Part shown: piece after piece, positions 1 to 8,638 of the stretch
Position numbering within the stretch: position 1 is the stretch's first letter
Layout of the letters: every line of letters starts with the position of its first letter
Notes under the pieces: model-generated
Databases searched by the model: none
Told to the model about the DNA's origin: nothing
What the model saw: only the letters and a program-made list of their open reading frames with translations
Translations under genes and position numbers: made by a program
Assembly: GCF_019793435.1 (NCBI RefSeq)
Contig: NZ_JAILYH010000024.1
Location: 28,730-92,729, forward strand
Reading direction: 5' to 3'
Source: Rhizobium redzepovicii
Lineage (GTDB): Bacteria > Pseudomonadota > Alphaproteobacteria > Rhizobiales > Rhizobiaceae
DNA length: 64,000 nucleotides

Positions 1-127
1 CGAATTGCTCGGCATAGTGCTGCAGCTCCGGCCCCCAGGCGAGATTGTGGAAGTCGATATCCCAAGGCTTGGTGCCTTCGAAATAGCCGTCGAGGGTCAT
101 CAGGTTCCAGACGATAATCTTTCTCAT
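1..127 (-). CDS. Dihydrofolate reductase family protein (RibD-C-like), 5' part only
   Basis: The window holds only the first 42 or so codons; the rest lies off the left edge. The N-terminus begins MRKIIVWNLMTLDGYFEG, the hallmark opening of the DHFR/RibD C-terminal-like family (beta strand, then the LDG turn that binds NADPH). A strong AAGGAGG ribosome-binding site sits six bases upstream of this ATG, which decides against the ATG two codons earlier. Members of this family are cytoplasmic NADPH-dependent reductases, most without a known substrate. Family call is good; the specific function is unknown. Confidence 0.75.
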   Translation of the reverse strand, partial: MRKIIVWNLMTLDGYFEGTKPWDIDFHNLAWGPELQHYAEQF

Positions 128-308
128 GTCCATCCTCCTTGTGGATTGCATTCACCGCAACAAACCGATTGCGAATAGCAACTGGTTCAAGCTAGAGCGA
201 CTGATAGCAAAATGCAAGCGGTTTTCACGGGAAGGCAAGATGAGCCGCATCCGTGTCGCGTGCCATTCCGGGAGGAGATTTTCATGAATGCCGCGCCGGC
301 GGCGGAGA

Positions 309-1109
309 TCAGTCCTTGCGGAAGATCAGGCTGGCGCCCCAGCCGGTGATGACGGCGAGCAGCACGGCAGCGCAGCCGTAGAGGATCGGCTGACCATGCG
401 CGGCGTCGGTGATCGTCTGCTCGATACCGGTCTTGATGACGCGCAGCGGAAGCGATTCCTCGGTAATCAGAGTCCCGCTCTTGAAGAGATAGGCGCGCAC
501 GGTGTGGACGCCGTTCGGAATGTTTGCCGGCAGCCGCAGGCTCGCCTTGAAGAGGTTGGAGGAAACGAAACGCACGCCGCTCGGGTTGCGGTCGTAGAAT
601 CCGCCGCCCTGCTGCAGCCGCCGGAAGGCATCGCGGAATTCGCCGAGATTGCTGCCGTCGCCGACGAAGCCGACCGGTGTCAGCGGAATATGGTCGATGC
701 CGATCCCCTGGTCGGTCAGTTCGAGTGGCGTCGTCAGGTCGTCGATCATCCGCGAACTCGACATCGAATAGGAGTGCGGTACGGATTCGAAGGTCATCGA
801 GCGCGTATTCACCCAGATGCCGAAGACGCGCTCCTTCTTGCGCACCGTCGCATCCTGACGCGGGCCCTCCAGGACCACGACCACGTCATATTGGCCGATG
901 GCGAGCAGCAGCTGGTCGGTATTCGACAGCGCCCCGAAGATGGTCAGATCGGCGCCGTGGAAATCCGAGGTGATGGCGATTTCGCTGGTCGACGTGCCGA
1001 TCTCAAGTCCTTCACGCACTGCTTCGGTTGACTGCCCCGGCAGCCATTGCGCTCCGGCCGCCGCCGGCAGCAGACAAAGCAATGTGAGGACGGCGGCAAG
1101 CAGGCGCAT
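309..1109 (-). CDS. TIGR02186-type membrane protein next to TauE/SafE permease
   Basis: A 266-residue protein with an N-terminal signal peptide (about residues 1-20, ending in an AGA-type cleavage site), a long extracytoplasmic domain and one C-terminal transmembrane helix (about 240-262) followed by a short basic tail. This is the layout of the alphaproteobacterial TIGR02186 family, which is usually encoded next to a TauE/SafE permease, as here. Its ATG overlaps the permease stop by one base (TGATG), so translation is probably coupled. An accessory role in sulfur-compound or anion export is inference from context only; no catalytic motif is visible. Confidence 0.75.
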   Translation of the reverse strand: MRLLAAVLTLLCLLPAAAGAQWLPGQSTEAVREGLEIGTSTSEIAITSDFHGADLTIFGALSNTDQLLLAIGQYDVVVVLEGPRQDATVRKKERVFGIWVNTRSMTFESVPHSYSMSSSRMIDDLTTPLELTDQGIGIDHIPLTPVGFVGDGSNLGEFRDAFRRLQQGGGFYDRNPSGVRFVSSNLFKASLRLPANIPNGVHTVRAYLFKSGTLITEESLPLRVIKTGIEQTITDAAHGQPILYGCAAVLLAVITGWGASLIFRKD

Positions 1110-2032
1110 CAGTTGTGGGCTCCGATCACCACCGAATAGATGTCGGCCGGCGTCACCACCAAGGCGATCGCCAGACGCAGGCCGACGGCAAGCACCAGCA
1201 AGCCGAGCAGGGCGCGCAGCTGCTCGCCGCGCAGCTTCTGGCCGACGCGCACGCCGTATTGCGCCCCGATGACGCCCGCCACCATCAGGATGAAGGCGAG
1301 CACGATATCGACGGAAAAGTTCGTCGCCGCCTGGACGATCGTCGTATAGGCGGTCACGAAGATGATCTGGAACAGCGACGTGCCGACGACGACATTGGTC
1401 GGGATGCGCAGCAGATAGATCATCGCCGGCACCATGATGAAGCCGCCGCCGACGCCCATGATCGAGGTGAGGATGCCGATCGCAAAACCGAGCGCGACGA
1501 TCGGAATGACGCTGAGAAAGATCTTCGATTTCTTGAAGCGCACCTTCAGCGGCAGTCTGTGCACCCAGTGCTGATGGCCGGGTTTGCGCGGCGCCGGCGG
1601 CTCGTTGCGCGCCGCCCGCCGCATGGCATTGATGCTTTCGAGCAGCATCAGCCCGCCGACCGTGCCGAGGAAGATGACATACATCAGCGAGATGATCAGA
1701 TCGAGCTGACCGATGGCGCGCAGCAACGAGAAGATCCAGATGCCGACCGTGGCCCCGGTGAGGCCGCCGATCAAAAGCACCGTGCCGAGCTTGACGTCGA
1801 GCGTGCCGCGCCGGAAATGGGTGATCGCGCCGGAGATCGACGAGGCCACGACCTGGTTGGCGCCGGTGGCGACGGCAACCACGGGGGGAATATTGTAGAA
1901 GATCAGCAGCGGCGTGATCAGAAAGCCGCCGCCGACGCCAAACATTCCAGACAGGAATCCGACGGCCGCCCCCATGCCGAGAATGATGAAGATGTTCACC
2001 GACAATTCTGCGATGGGCAGATAGATTGTCAC
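1109..2032 (-). CDS. Sulfite exporter TauE/SafE family permease
   Basis: A 307-residue inner-membrane protein with two homologous halves, each with the Gly-rich motif of the TauE/SafE family (GVGGGFLITPLL near residue 33; GVGGGFIMVPAM in the second half). About eight hydrophobic segments are visible. The family moves sulfite, sulfoacetate or other organosulfonates across the inner membrane. The start is a GTG with a G-rich stretch just upstream. It forms a two-gene operon with the downstream TIGR02186-type gene. Substrate cannot be told from sequence. Confidence 0.85.
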   Translation of the reverse strand: MTIYLPIAELSVNIFIILGMGAAVGFLSGMFGVGGGFLITPLLIFYNIPPVVAVATGANQVVASSISGAITHFRRGTLDVKLGTVLLIGGLTGATVGIWIFSLLRAIGQLDLIISLMYVIFLGTVGGLMLLESINAMRRAARNEPPAPRKPGHQHWVHRLPLKVRFKKSKIFLSVIPIVALGFAIGILTSIMGVGGGFIMVPAMIYLLRIPTNVVVGTSLFQIIFVTAYTTIVQAATNFSVDIVLAFILMVAGVIGAQYGVRVGQKLRGEQLRALLGLLVLAVGLRLAIALVVTPADIYSVVIGAHN

Positions 2033-2378
2033 AGCCGACCCCGAATGATGACCGCTCCTGCCGGGCGGTTTCTGTCACGTCCCCGTTCGAATGCGCACCA
2101 TACTGTGAAATCGTTGCCAGAGGCTTTCGATCGGCCCTTGGATCGAGCGATGGAGATCGGTGGCAGAAGATTCGCCGGATGCGCGGATGGATATGTCCCG
2201 CATAATCCGGCTTTTTTCAGGTTTTGTGACAGTCGGCGGCAAAATTGGAAAAAGCCTTGCGGCATAGTGCCGCCAGGCTTTTTCTAAAGCAATTTCAGCA
2301 GAAGGGCCGTGCGGTTTGCGCCCGGTTTGGCGCAATCACGATAGAAGTCATTTCCGCGCCCGAGGGAATGGAAATGCT
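2033..2378. other. Gene-free stretch between permease and podJ-like gene
   Basis: This 346-base gap holds no convincing gene: short open frames here lack ribosome-binding sites and family resemblance. It should contain the promoter of the permease operon (right of 2032, leftward). Its right half includes a degenerate copy of the short AGCAATTTC... palindromic repeat (about 2285-2335) that recurs at 15161 and 16335. Confidence 0.5.
2285..2335. repeat. Degenerate AGCAATTTC-type palindromic intergenic repeat
   Basis: Reads AAGCAATTTCAGCAGAAG, then a GTGCGGTTTGCGCCCGG core, then GGCGCAATCAC. This parallels the better copy at 15161-15212 (AGCAATTTCCAGGAAAA, GAAGCGGTTTTCCG, GGGAATTGCG). The ends are inverted relative to each other. 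Short extragenic palindromes of this kind are common in Rhizobium genomes. Confidence 0.5.
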
Positions 2379-5300
2379 CTAGATCGCTTTGGCTCCCTGC
2401 TTGTTGCGTTCGAGCAGCGCCTTGACGGTTGCGTCGGTCACCTTGCCGTCCGGCTCTTGGCCGATCGACTTCTGGAAGTTCTTGATCGCGGTCACCGTCT
2501 TGGCGCCCATTTCGCCATCCGGCGTCCCGGCGTCGAAGCCGTTATTGTTGAGGATCGCCTGGATGTTGCGGACCGCCTTCTTCATGTCGACGCTCGCCGT
2601 CTTCAGGCCGGTTCCCGCCCATTCGTCCGGAATGTCGATGGTATTGCTGCGGTGGTCGAGCGGCTCCGGCTTCCAGAGATCGGCCTTGGCGCGGGCACGT
2701 TCGAGCTGGTCGGGCTTCATGGCGTTGGCCACTTCGTCGCGCTTCTGCGCCGCATCCTTGTCGCCGGCCTTGGCGGCAATCGCAAACCATTTGTAGGATT
2801 CTTCGAGATCCGCCGGGACGCCGTTACCCCTCGCGCAGAGGATCGCCAAGTTGAACTGGCTGTCGGTGATGCCGAGGTTGGCAGCCTTGGTGAACCAGGA
2901 GGCGGCCGTCGCATAATCCTGCTGGCCAAGAGCGCCAGAGGCGTAGAGCACGGCGAGATTGTGCATGGCGCTGGCATTGCCCTGGTTTGCCGCCTGTTCG
3001 TAGAAGCCCTTGGCCTTGGCGATGTCGCGTTCGACGCCGTTGCCCTTCTCGTACATGCTGCCGAGCCGGTATTGCGCCGGTGCAAAACCCTTGTCGGCCG
3101 AAAGCTGGTACCAGCCTGCGGCTTGCTTCTGATCGACGGTGATGCCGTTGCGGCCGTCCGAATAACGCGCGCCGATCTCAAACAGCGCCAGCGCATCGCC
3201 GCCCTGCGCCGCATCGGCAAGCGATTTCGGCTGGATGGTGTCGGGAATGGCGATGGCGGCCTGGGGCGCGCTGGCCGCCGGCGTATTCGCGACGAAGCCC
3301 GATGTCTCCTGCGCAGCACCCGATGGCGCGCCGGGGGCAAAGGTCGCGGCCCCTTCGCCGTCGAGCGGCGTCGCGTCGGTCAGATGATCTCCGGCAACCG
3401 GTGGGGTTGCCTCGGGTTGTGCCTGCTCGGCGGCGGGTGGGGTCGCCTCCGCTGTGGGAGCGGCCGTCTCTGCGGCATTGCTGTCCGACTGGGCCGGCGT
3501 CGCTTCAGGCAAGGCCGGCTGCGGGTTCTCGGTCGCGCCGGTCAGGGCCGAGACCTCGGCCGGCGGCTGCGGTGCGCTCTCGCCGCTCGTCAGCGTTCTC
3601 GCAAGCGGAAAGGCCATGATCGCGAGCAGCACGGCGCCGACTGCCAGCAGGATCGGCCGGCGGTAACGCGAAAAGGCGCTGGTCTTGCCTGCCTTATCCG
3701 TCTTCTCGGAAATCTTGCCGCCCTTGTCGGCAGCCTTCTTCTCGCCCTTGACGGCTGCCTGTTTCGGATTGGCGTCCACCTCCATCGCGGCCGCCTGAGC
3801 GGCGCGACGGGCAGCGGCGATATAATCGGCGCGATCAGTTTCGGCGGCAGGTTTGCCACGTGCCGCACTCTGGCTGGCGCGAACCCGCTCGAGGATCTTC
3901 TTGACGTCCGGTGCGCCCGAGCCCGGCTCGAGCAGTTCGTTTGATGCATCCGACGGCATCACGTCGGCGGGATCGATCGACGGCGCGGGGTCGATCATCG
4001 GGCGTTCGGCTGCCCGGTTTTCGGCCTTCTTGCCGGGCCGCAGCCGCTTGCCGAGGCTGGCGAGCAGGCTGGCCTTTGCCGGTGCCTGTGCCAGCGCGGG
4101 GGTGGCAGCCTCCGGCGTCCTGGTGGCGGCTTCGATGGCGATCGCGCTCGTTCCGCTCATGGCGGTTGCCTGTGCCGGGGGGGCAGGTTCGGGGGCGACC
4201 TCGGCGGTGCGGATGACGGGAGAGGCCTTCGCCGTCGCGACAGCGGCCGGCGCCTTGTTCATCTCGGCCTCGGCCACCATCAGCGCATAGGGATCGACAT
4301 CGAAGTCGACCTCGGCCAACGGCATCTGGGCGGCCGGCCGCCCGCGCTCTTCCATGCCATCGAGGCGATCGGCGATATGCACCAGCGTCTCGTGCAGCGC
4401 CTTGAAGGTCTTGTGCGTGCGTTCCTCGCTGTCGCGGCTGATATCCTCGAGATGGCGCAGGTCTTCGGCGAGCGCCGTCAGCGCCGACATGTCGGCGGCG
4501 GGCACGCCGCCCTGGGCGGCGCCATTGCGCGAATAGGCCTCTACGACGGCCTCAGCCGCCTGGCGCGCTGCCTCGATGATATATTCGTCGCTGGTCGCCA
4601 TATAATCTTCGATCGCGCCCATCCGCCGGTCGAGATCGGCGGGGATCGCAGCGCTTTCGCGCGGCTCGCTCATCAGCGCCGAAAGATTGGCGATCTGGTC
4701 TTCGAGGTTCTTCAGCGCGTGCGGATCGGTCGGAGCTGCCGCCGTGCTCTCTTCCAGCCGGGCGGCGATGTCGCTCAGCCGTCCTTCCAAACGCTGGAAG
4801 GCGCCGTCGTCGACCGCCGCCACGGGCGCCGGCTGCTGATAGGCCATCTCGTCGATGCGTCGGGCGAGATGATCGAGCCGCTGCGCCAGCACGTCGTTGA
4901 CGGCGCCGTTTTCGAGCGCGTCGATCTTGCGGGAAATGTCGGAAAGCGGTCCGGTGAGATCGGGCTGCGGCGCGGCCTTCTGGGTGTGCTCCAGCAGATA
5001 GGACAGATGTTCCAGCCGTTCGTCGAGTCGCGACGTCGCTTCCGCCTTGGTCAGCTCCTCGACGCGGGATGTTAGGGCCTCGAGCCGCAGCGCCAGCTCC
5101 TCATCAGGCGTTGCGCGATTGGCCGCATCATGACTCATCAGGTCGATCTGGTCGGCCAGCGCCGAAAGCCGGCCCTCCAGCCGCTGCATCAGCCCCGGAT
5201 CGTTGGCGGCGGCCGCGCGTCCGCTGGCCGCGATCGCCCGGCTGATCTCGTCGAGCCGCATGTCCATGGCGGCGAACTGTTCGGACATCACCCGGTCGTG

Positions 5301-6164
5301 CGGCTGGATCATGCTGCCGAACTGTTCCATCGCCGTGGCGATGGCGATGAGCTTGTCCTCAAGCGCCCTGACCGCCGGGCTTTCGCCCATGCCGCCGATA
5401 TGGCGCTTGATGTCGTCGAGCCGATAGGCGAGCGAAACCAGTTCTTCCTGCAGCCCCTCGGTATCGAGGGCGGCAAGCCGGCTTTCGAAGCCGTCCCAGC
5501 GATTTTCCATATGGCGCAGCGAATCCTCGCGCGCCAGCCCGTCCATCAGCGAGCGCAGTTCCTCGAAATCCTCGCGAAGGCCGGCGGCCTCCGGGGCGCT
5601 CGAACGGCCGGTCAGCTGGGTGATGCTCTGGGCAAGGCGGCCCATATCGGCGCGCATGTCGTCGGCGAAGCGGCCGTCTCCGGCATTCGTCTTGATCTCG
5701 CGAAGTTCGGCGCGCAGCGCGTTCATCTCGCGGGTGACGCCTTCGGAAATGTCGCGCTTCAGGTCTTGGCGCAGGTTGACGAGCGCCTGGGCGATCTCCG
5801 TCATCGTGTCGTCGCCGGGGCGGAAGGCGGGTGCCGCCTGCGGTGCGGCGCGCGGCGCAGGGTCGCGCAATTGCGGGGCCGGCTCGCGTCCGTAGGGCCG
5901 CTCACGGCCGGCTTCGAGCGCGCGTTGGCGCTGGCGGATTTCGGCGAGCGGATCCGGCCGCGGCTCGATCGGCGCCCTTGCCGGGCGCGGAGGGTTGGAG
6001 CCGGCATAGGGATCGCGCTCGGCCGTTGCCGTGCGCGGCCGCTGTTCGCGCCCGCTGCCCATCAGCCCTTCAATGCGCGCCTCCAGCCCCTCGATCGTGC
6101 GGTTCAGCGCATCGAGCGAGGTCCTGTCGGACTGTCGGGAAGGATTTGATCGCGATCCGTTCAT
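2379..6164 (-). CDS. podJ: PodJ-like polar localization protein with Sel1 repeats and peptidoglycan-binding domain
   Basis: A 1261-residue protein. Residues about 1-640 are charged, Pro-rich near the start and rich in heptad-like Leu/Arg/Glu patterns (coiled coil). A single transmembrane helix lies near 833-855 after a Lys-rich cytoplasmic stretch. An Ala/Pro/Glu-rich linker follows, then several Sel1/TPR repeats (about 985-1150, for example GDALALFEIGARYSDGR) and a C-terminal peptidoglycan-binding domain (about 1195-1255). This is the architecture of PodJ, the pole-organising factor of Caulobacter and the rhizobia/Agrobacterium. The start at MNGSRSNPSRQ is preferred over an upstream ATG 33 codons earlier because the family begins there; neither has a strong ribosome-binding site. 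Confidence 0.8.
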   Translation of the reverse strand: MNGSRSNPSRQSDRTSLDALNRTIEGLEARIEGLMGSGREQRPRTATAERDPYAGSNPPRPARAPIEPRPDPLAEIRQRQRALEAGRERPYGREPAPQLRDPAPRAAPQAAPAFRPGDDTMTEIAQALVNLRQDLKRDISEGVTREMNALRAELREIKTNAGDGRFADDMRADMGRLAQSITQLTGRSSAPEAAGLREDFEELRSLMDGLAREDSLRHMENRWDGFESRLAALDTEGLQEELVSLAYRLDDIKRHIGGMGESPAVRALEDKLIAIATAMEQFGSMIQPHDRVMSEQFAAMDMRLDEISRAIAASGRAAAANDPGLMQRLEGRLSALADQIDLMSHDAANRATPDEELALRLEALTSRVEELTKAEATSRLDERLEHLSYLLEHTQKAAPQPDLTGPLSDISRKIDALENGAVNDVLAQRLDHLARRIDEMAYQQPAPVAAVDDGAFQRLEGRLSDIAARLEESTAAAPTDPHALKNLEDQIANLSALMSEPRESAAIPADLDRRMGAIEDYMATSDEYIIEAARQAAEAVVEAYSRNGAAQGGVPAADMSALTALAEDLRHLEDISRDSEERTHKTFKALHETLVHIADRLDGMEERGRPAAQMPLAEVDFDVDPYALMVAEAEMNKAPAAVATAKASPVIRTAEVAPEPAPPAQATAMSGTSAIAIEAATRTPEAATPALAQAPAKASLLASLGKRLRPGKKAENRAAERPMIDPAPSIDPADVMPSDASNELLEPGSGAPDVKKILERVRASQSAARGKPAAETDRADYIAAARRAAQAAAMEVDANPKQAAVKGEKKAADKGGKISEKTDKAGKTSAFSRYRRPILLAVGAVLLAIMAFPLARTLTSGESAPQPPAEVSALTGATENPQPALPEATPAQSDSNAAETAAPTAEATPPAAEQAQPEATPPVAGDHLTDATPLDGEGAATFAPGAPSGAAQETSGFVANTPAASAPQAAIAIPDTIQPKSLADAAQGGDALALFEIGARYSDGRNGITVDQKQAAGWYQLSADKGFAPAQYRLGSMYEKGNGVERDIAKAKGFYEQAANQGNASAMHNLAVLYASGALGQQDYATAASWFTKAANLGITDSQFNLAILCARGNGVPADLEESYKWFAIAAKAGDKDAAQKRDEVANAMKPDQLERARAKADLWKPEPLDHRSNTIDIPDEWAGTGLKTASVDMKKAVRNIQAILNNNGFDAGTPDGEMGAKTVTAIKNFQKSIGQEPDGKVTDATVKALLERNKQGAKAI

Positions 6165-6491
6165 CTTCTTGCTCGCTTCGACTGCTCGACCCCTCGTCAG
6201 AGCTCGATCTGTGGCTTTTCCGTCTGTGGCCAGCGTCTTCACGCGGACCGGAGCATCTTTCATCAGAAGTTAGTCAATTAGACTTTCCTCAAGCTGAACG
6301 ATGTAGCGGCATCCCTGGGAAACGCGAGACTGGGAAAAGGAATGCGGATTGCTGTTGCTCAATCCGCACCTTTCACGAAACGTGGTAAACAAGCCGTTAA
6401 TGTCGCTGAGAATTTTTTAACGTTTGGGCTCAAAACGCCGTTTTTGGCGGCAATTGCCGGCCAATTGGTCGGATCGAAGGGCGGTGCGCGT
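6165..6491. other. Intergenic region upstream of podJ-like gene
   Basis: A 327-base gap between the end of the VOC gene and the podJ-like start, both leftward. It should carry the podJ-like promoter and the VOC gene's terminator. It is more AT-rich than the flanking genes, with runs such as AATTTTTTAACG near 6410. No gene is supported here. Confidence 0.45.
6431..6452 (-). terminator. Possible terminator of the VOC gene
   Basis: Read leftward, a short hairpin (GCCGCC, loop AAAAA, GGCGTTTT) is followed by a small T-run about 40 bases after the VOC stop codon. The stem is short (4-5 GC pairs), so this is a weak rho-independent candidate. Confidence 0.35.
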
Positions 6492-6857
6492 TCAGGCCGG
6501 CCGCTTATATTGCAGCTCGATCTTCACGCCCTCGGGGCCGTAAACGAAGACCTGGCCGAGATCGGTGTCGGGGATATCGTAATATTCGTAGCGATAGCCG
6601 CTCGACTTGATGCGCTCCAGCGCCGGGGCGAATTCGTAAAGGCTAAAGGCGACATGGTTGAAGATGCCGGGTGGAAAATCACCGCTGCGCGATGTCAGGC
6701 TGAGATGGATGACCGGGCGGTCGTCGAGATAGAGCCAGTGGCCGGGCGAGGGGAAAGGCGGCCGGTAGCCTTCCTCGACGCCGAGCACGGTCTTGAAGAA
6801 GCCGATCATGCGAGGCGCATCGCGGGTATCGATCGTGACATGGTCCAGGCGCGGCAT
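6492..6857 (-). CDS. VOC (glyoxalase/bleomycin-resistance fold) family protein
   Basis: A 121-residue single-domain protein. It opens MPRLDHVTIDTRD, the first beta strand of the VOC fold with a metal-ligand-type His, contains HVAFSLYEFAP in the middle and ends EGVKIELQYKRPA, where the Glu in the IELQ motif is the usual second metal ligand. Family members include glyoxalase I, ring-cleaving dioxygenases and antibiotic-binding proteins; most small ones like this have no assigned substrate. It lies 84 bases downstream of a same-strand SDR and may be cotranscribed with it. Confidence 0.8.
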   Translation of the reverse strand: MPRLDHVTIDTRDAPRMIGFFKTVLGVEEGYRPPFPSPGHWLYLDDRPVIHLSLTSRSGDFPPGIFNHVAFSLYEFAPALERIKSSGYRYEYYDIPDTDLGQVFVYGPEGVKIELQYKRPA

Positions 6858-6941
6858 CGGTTCCTCCCTGCCAGCTCTTTCGACGAAACATAGTCTGTTC
6901 GTAACCGCCGCGAAAGCGGCCTCTTCTGCGCCGCCGGCAGC

Positions 6942-7643
6942 TCAGAAATTCTCCGTCCATGGCCGGACTTCCACTTCCAGCGACCAAGCACTGCGGTGCT
7001 GGCGAAGCACGTCGATATAGGTCTGGGCGATCGCGTCCGGCAGCAGCGTGCCGTCTGGTTTCTCCGCCCGGTCCGGCCGGATTTCGGAACGCACGCCGCC
7101 GTCGATGACGAAATGGGCGACATGGATGCCCATCGGCCCGAGCTCGCGGGCGGCACTCTGGGCAAGGCCGCGCAGCGCGAACTTGCCCATAGCGAAGGGA
7201 GCCGATTGCGCAAAGCCTTTCACGCTTGCCGAAGCGCCGGTGAAGAAGATCGCGCCGCGGCCGCGCGGTATCATGTGCTGCGCCGCCTGTTGCGCCACCA
7301 GAAAGCCGCCGAAGGCGGTGGTCGCGATCGCCTTTTCCACTTCGGCGGGGTCGAGTTCGGCAAACGGGCCGCGCACCCGGGCGCCGGCATTGAAGATCAC
7401 GACCTCTGGCCCGCCGATGGTGGCGGCAGCCTCTTCGAACAGCGCCGCGACGCTGGCAGGCTTCGACACATCGGCGCTGAATGCGCTGGCGCCTGTTTCC
7501 TCCAAGAGCGCCTGGAGCTTTTCGATGTTGCGGGCGGCAAGCCCGACCTTGACTCCGAGCGCCGACAATTGCCGGGCGAGCGATGCGCTGATGCCGGAAC
7601 CCGCCCCGACGATGAGGGCGCTGGCATAGGGAAAGTCGGACAT
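6942..7643 (-). CDS. SDR family oxidoreductase with Phe in place of the catalytic Tyr
   Basis: A 233-residue short-chain dehydrogenase. The Rossmann nucleotide-binding motif is GAGSGISASLARQL near residue 13, and the NAG motif appears as NAGARVRGPF. The catalytic Ser region is FFTGASASVKGF. At the position of the usual YxxxK the protein reads FAMGK, so the Lys is kept but the Tyr is Phe. The C-terminal half reads GIHVAHFVIDGGVRSE, typical of a distinct SDR subgroup. Whether it is a working oxidoreductase or a binding protein is open. The start ATG at 7643 heads a canonical N-terminus. Confidence 0.8.
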   Translation of the reverse strand: MSDFPYASALIVGAGSGISASLARQLSALGVKVGLAARNIEKLQALLEETGASAFSADVSKPASVAALFEEAAATIGGPEVVIFNAGARVRGPFAELDPAEVEKAIATTAFGGFLVAQQAAQHMIPRGRGAIFFTGASASVKGFAQSAPFAMGKFALRGLAQSAARELGPMGIHVAHFVIDGGVRSEIRPDRAEKPDGTLLPDAIAQTYIDVLRQHRSAWSLEVEVRPWTENF

Positions 7644-7718
7644 GAGTATCTTCCTGCGTGGATCGTCCGAAAGAGGTAGGAAGTGCCGATGGCTCGTGCC
7701 AGCGCCCTGGCGGGAATT

Positions 7719-8408
7719 TCAGTGCGGCCCTACCGCATCGATCGAATAGGCGCTGATGCGCGAGAGGTGATTGAAGGAAAGGCCGGTCTCCTCGGCCCAT
7801 GCATTGAAGGCCTGCTGGATCAGCGGCTGGTCCTTCTTCGCTGTGCCGGAGGCAGACAGCGGCACGCCCGCCGATCGCAGGCAGGCGAGTACGTCCATCG
7901 TGGCGACGAAGCTGTCGCGGCCGATGCCGCGCAGGAAATATTGCCCGGTCATGCCGCCGAGCCGGCTGCCGCGTTTGCTCAGCAGGTCGAGAAGGCCGAT
8001 CTGGTCCTCTCGCGGCCAGTCGGCGATAAAGGCGCCGGCGCTGCCATATTCCTTCGCCAGCTCCCTCACGAAAGCGGCATTGGCGCGCACCGCCATGATC
8101 TTCGCGCCGTTGCGGATGATCCGTTCGTCCGAGGTCAGCTCATGTCAGTAATCGTCCGGCGCAATATTGAGCATTGCCGGATCGAAACCGTAAAACGCCG
8201 CTTCGAAGCCCGGCCACTTCGCATCGATCACCTTCTGGACGAAGCCGCTGTAGAAGATACGTCGGGTCATGTCGGCGAGGATGCGGTCGTCGGGCATGGT
8301 GCGCAGCCGGTCGTGATCCGGCCGATGTTTCTCCAGCATTGCCTGCAGCGCTGCCGCGCCGCCTTTCCGTTGCTCCGCACGCTGCCTTATCGCATCGAAA
8401 CTGATCAT
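7719..8408 (-). pseudogene. DNA-3-methyladenine glycosylase I-like gene with in-frame TGA
   Basis: Two same-frame pieces form one protein of about 229 residues. Residues 1-87 (MISFDAIRQRAEQRKGG to APDDY) are followed by a TGA at 8145-8147 and then HELTSDERIIRNGAKIMAV to the natural end. The codon before the stop is Tyr and the codon after it is His; the family has Trp at this position in related proteins as I recall them, so TGG to TGA is the simplest explanation. The family excises 3-methyladenine and related lesions from DNA (HhH-GPD fold). Either the gene is inactivated, or readthrough or a downstream ATG (8096) yields a fragment. No frameshift is seen, so the event looks recent. Confidence 0.75.
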
Positions 8409-8554
8409 CTGAAGCATTCCCGATCTGCGGTTTAAAGAGCCTTGCCGCTTATACGTCGTTCCGCAATGGACAAGGAAGGGGAGACGACGTCTCGTCAGCA
8501 GTTGCGGATTCGCGCCCGTAATTTTTTTCGCGAAAGGCAGCCAAGGTGGCGATT

Positions 8555-8576
8555 TTGACGTTTACGCAAACGTCAA
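8555..8576. promoter_or_regulatory. Near-perfect palindromic operator upstream of the fatty-acid oxidation operon
   Basis: The 22-base site reads TTGACGTTTAC then GCAAACGTCAA, and 10 of 11 positions are symmetric. It lies 63-84 bases upstream of the acyl-CoA dehydrogenase start, where an operator overlapping the promoter is expected. The shape resembles MerR-type LiuR operators known from proteobacterial fatty-acid and branched-chain amino-acid regulons. That assignment is inference; the regulator itself is not in the window. Confidence 0.6.
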
Positions 8577-8638
8577 TATTTTGTAAGACAGTCCGCGAGG
8601 CCGGCGCGACCGGCAGTCGAATGGGAGGAATTTGACAG

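Noticed and set aside
2029..2265. Small gene between the permease and the podJ-like gene
   Set aside because: No ribosome-binding site or recognisable domain, and it overlaps the permease promoter region and a repeat.
8145..8147. TGA in the glycosylase gene as a selenocysteine codon
   Set aside because: The residue position is expected to be Trp, no downstream selenocysteine element is seen, and the family does not use selenocysteine. A nonsense change is simpler.
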